DNA of 64,000 bases. It comes from XYD12-FULL-36-8 sp041739035. GTDB lineage: Bacteria > Bacteroidota > Ignavibacteria > Ignavibacteriales > Ignavibacteriaceae. Shown piece by piece: positions 63,892 through 64,000 of this stretch. The notes under the pieces are model-generated. The model searched no databases. It was not told where the DNA came from and saw nothing but the letters and a program-made list of their open reading frames with translations. Each line of letters opens with the position of its first letter. Within the stretch, counting starts at the first letter, position 1. A program made the position numbers and the translations under genes. The stretch spans positions 68,283 through 132,282 of the forward strand of contig JBGSOQ010000062.1 of assembly GCA_041739035.1 (NCBI GenBank), read 5' to 3'.

Positions 63892-64000
63892 ATGGTAGTT
63901 GAGAATGATGAAAAAAAACATTGTCCAAAGTGTAGCAGCAATTCAGTTAAGTTGTTTGGAAAGACCAAACAAGGCAAACAAAGATATCAATGCTTAAGTT
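63892..64000 (+). CDS. 5' end of a transposase-like gene (zinc-ribbon N-terminus), cut by the window edge
   Basis: The last 109 bases encode 36 residues: MVVENDEKKHCPKCSSNSV, then KLFGKTKQGKQRYQCLS. A CPKC pair, a Lys/Gly-rich linker and QRYQC form the first part of the zinc-ribbon that opens IS1- and IS1595-type transposases. A terminal inverted repeat cannot be checked in this window because the element continues to the right; its left end may lie in the repeat-rich gap before it. Other zinc-ribbon regulators are possible. Confidence 0.65.
   Translation, partial: MVVENDEKKHCPKCSSNSVKLFGKTKQGKQRYQCLS

Overview
The window is AT-rich bacterial chromosome, most probably from the Ignavibacteria/Melioribacter branch of the Bacteroidota-Chlorobiota group. 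The main evidence is the type IX secretion (T9SS) C-terminal sorting module of the NYPNPFNPST type on many exported proteins. PorV-like barrels, TonB receptors with a carboxypeptidase-regulatory N-terminus, Bacteroidota-style lipoproteins and two plausible TTTG/TAnnTTTG-type promoters fit this. No rRNA, tRNA or CRISPR was recognised.

Layout. 0.5-12.8 kb (+): a small lipoprotein, then a compact beta-glucan (laminarin-type) utilisation operon: FHS-family sugar importer, ROK glucokinase, two GH3 glucosidases, a GH16 laminarinase, an esterase, an overlooked 58-codon CPHC mini-protein, a GH5 glucanase and a parvulin-type foldase. It has no SusC/SusD pair. 12.9-19.1 kb (-): a T9SS-secreted GH9 cellulase, a T9SS-tagged nine-haem cytochrome and a Wzi-like outer-membrane barrel. 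19.2-24.5 kb (+): a hypothetical protein, a DUF3078 protein, an MscS channel, a HerA-like ATPase and an M19 dipeptidase with a sorting module in an unusual internal position. 24.5-35 kb (-): an M23 peptidase, then cassette 1 (PorV-like barrel, giant surface protein, TonB receptor) and an FG-GAP surface protein.

35.2-45.6 kb, both strands: a peptidoglycan-scavenging neighbourhood with MurQ, a NagB/PIG-L fusion, a dipeptide epimerase, an amidase-like lipoprotein and a DigH/YngK-like GHL10 hydrolase. 45.7-54.6 kb (-): cassette 2, again TonB receptor - surface protein - PorV-like barrel, extended by a TIG-domain lipoprotein and a secreted beta-propeller. 54.8-64 kb: a tandem GT2 glycosyltransferase, a TolB-like propeller, a T9SS amidase, an aldo/keto reductase, a GIY-YIG nuclease gene framed by direct repeats, a phosphoesterase/PQQ-propeller protein and the start of a transposase-like gene at the window edge.

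How it fits together: secreted GH9, GH16 and GH5 enzymes would cut beta-glucans, the GH3 enzymes would release glucose, and the importer and ROK kinase would take it into glycolysis. A second set of genes would turn cell-wall material into fructose-6-phosphate and L-Ala-L-Glu. The least explained parts are the duplicated three-gene TonB cassette without SusD, the internal sorting module in the M19 protein, and a rich population of short palindromic repeats. One of these repeats lies in frame inside the GH9 gene, and a block of them frames the GIY-YIG gene.
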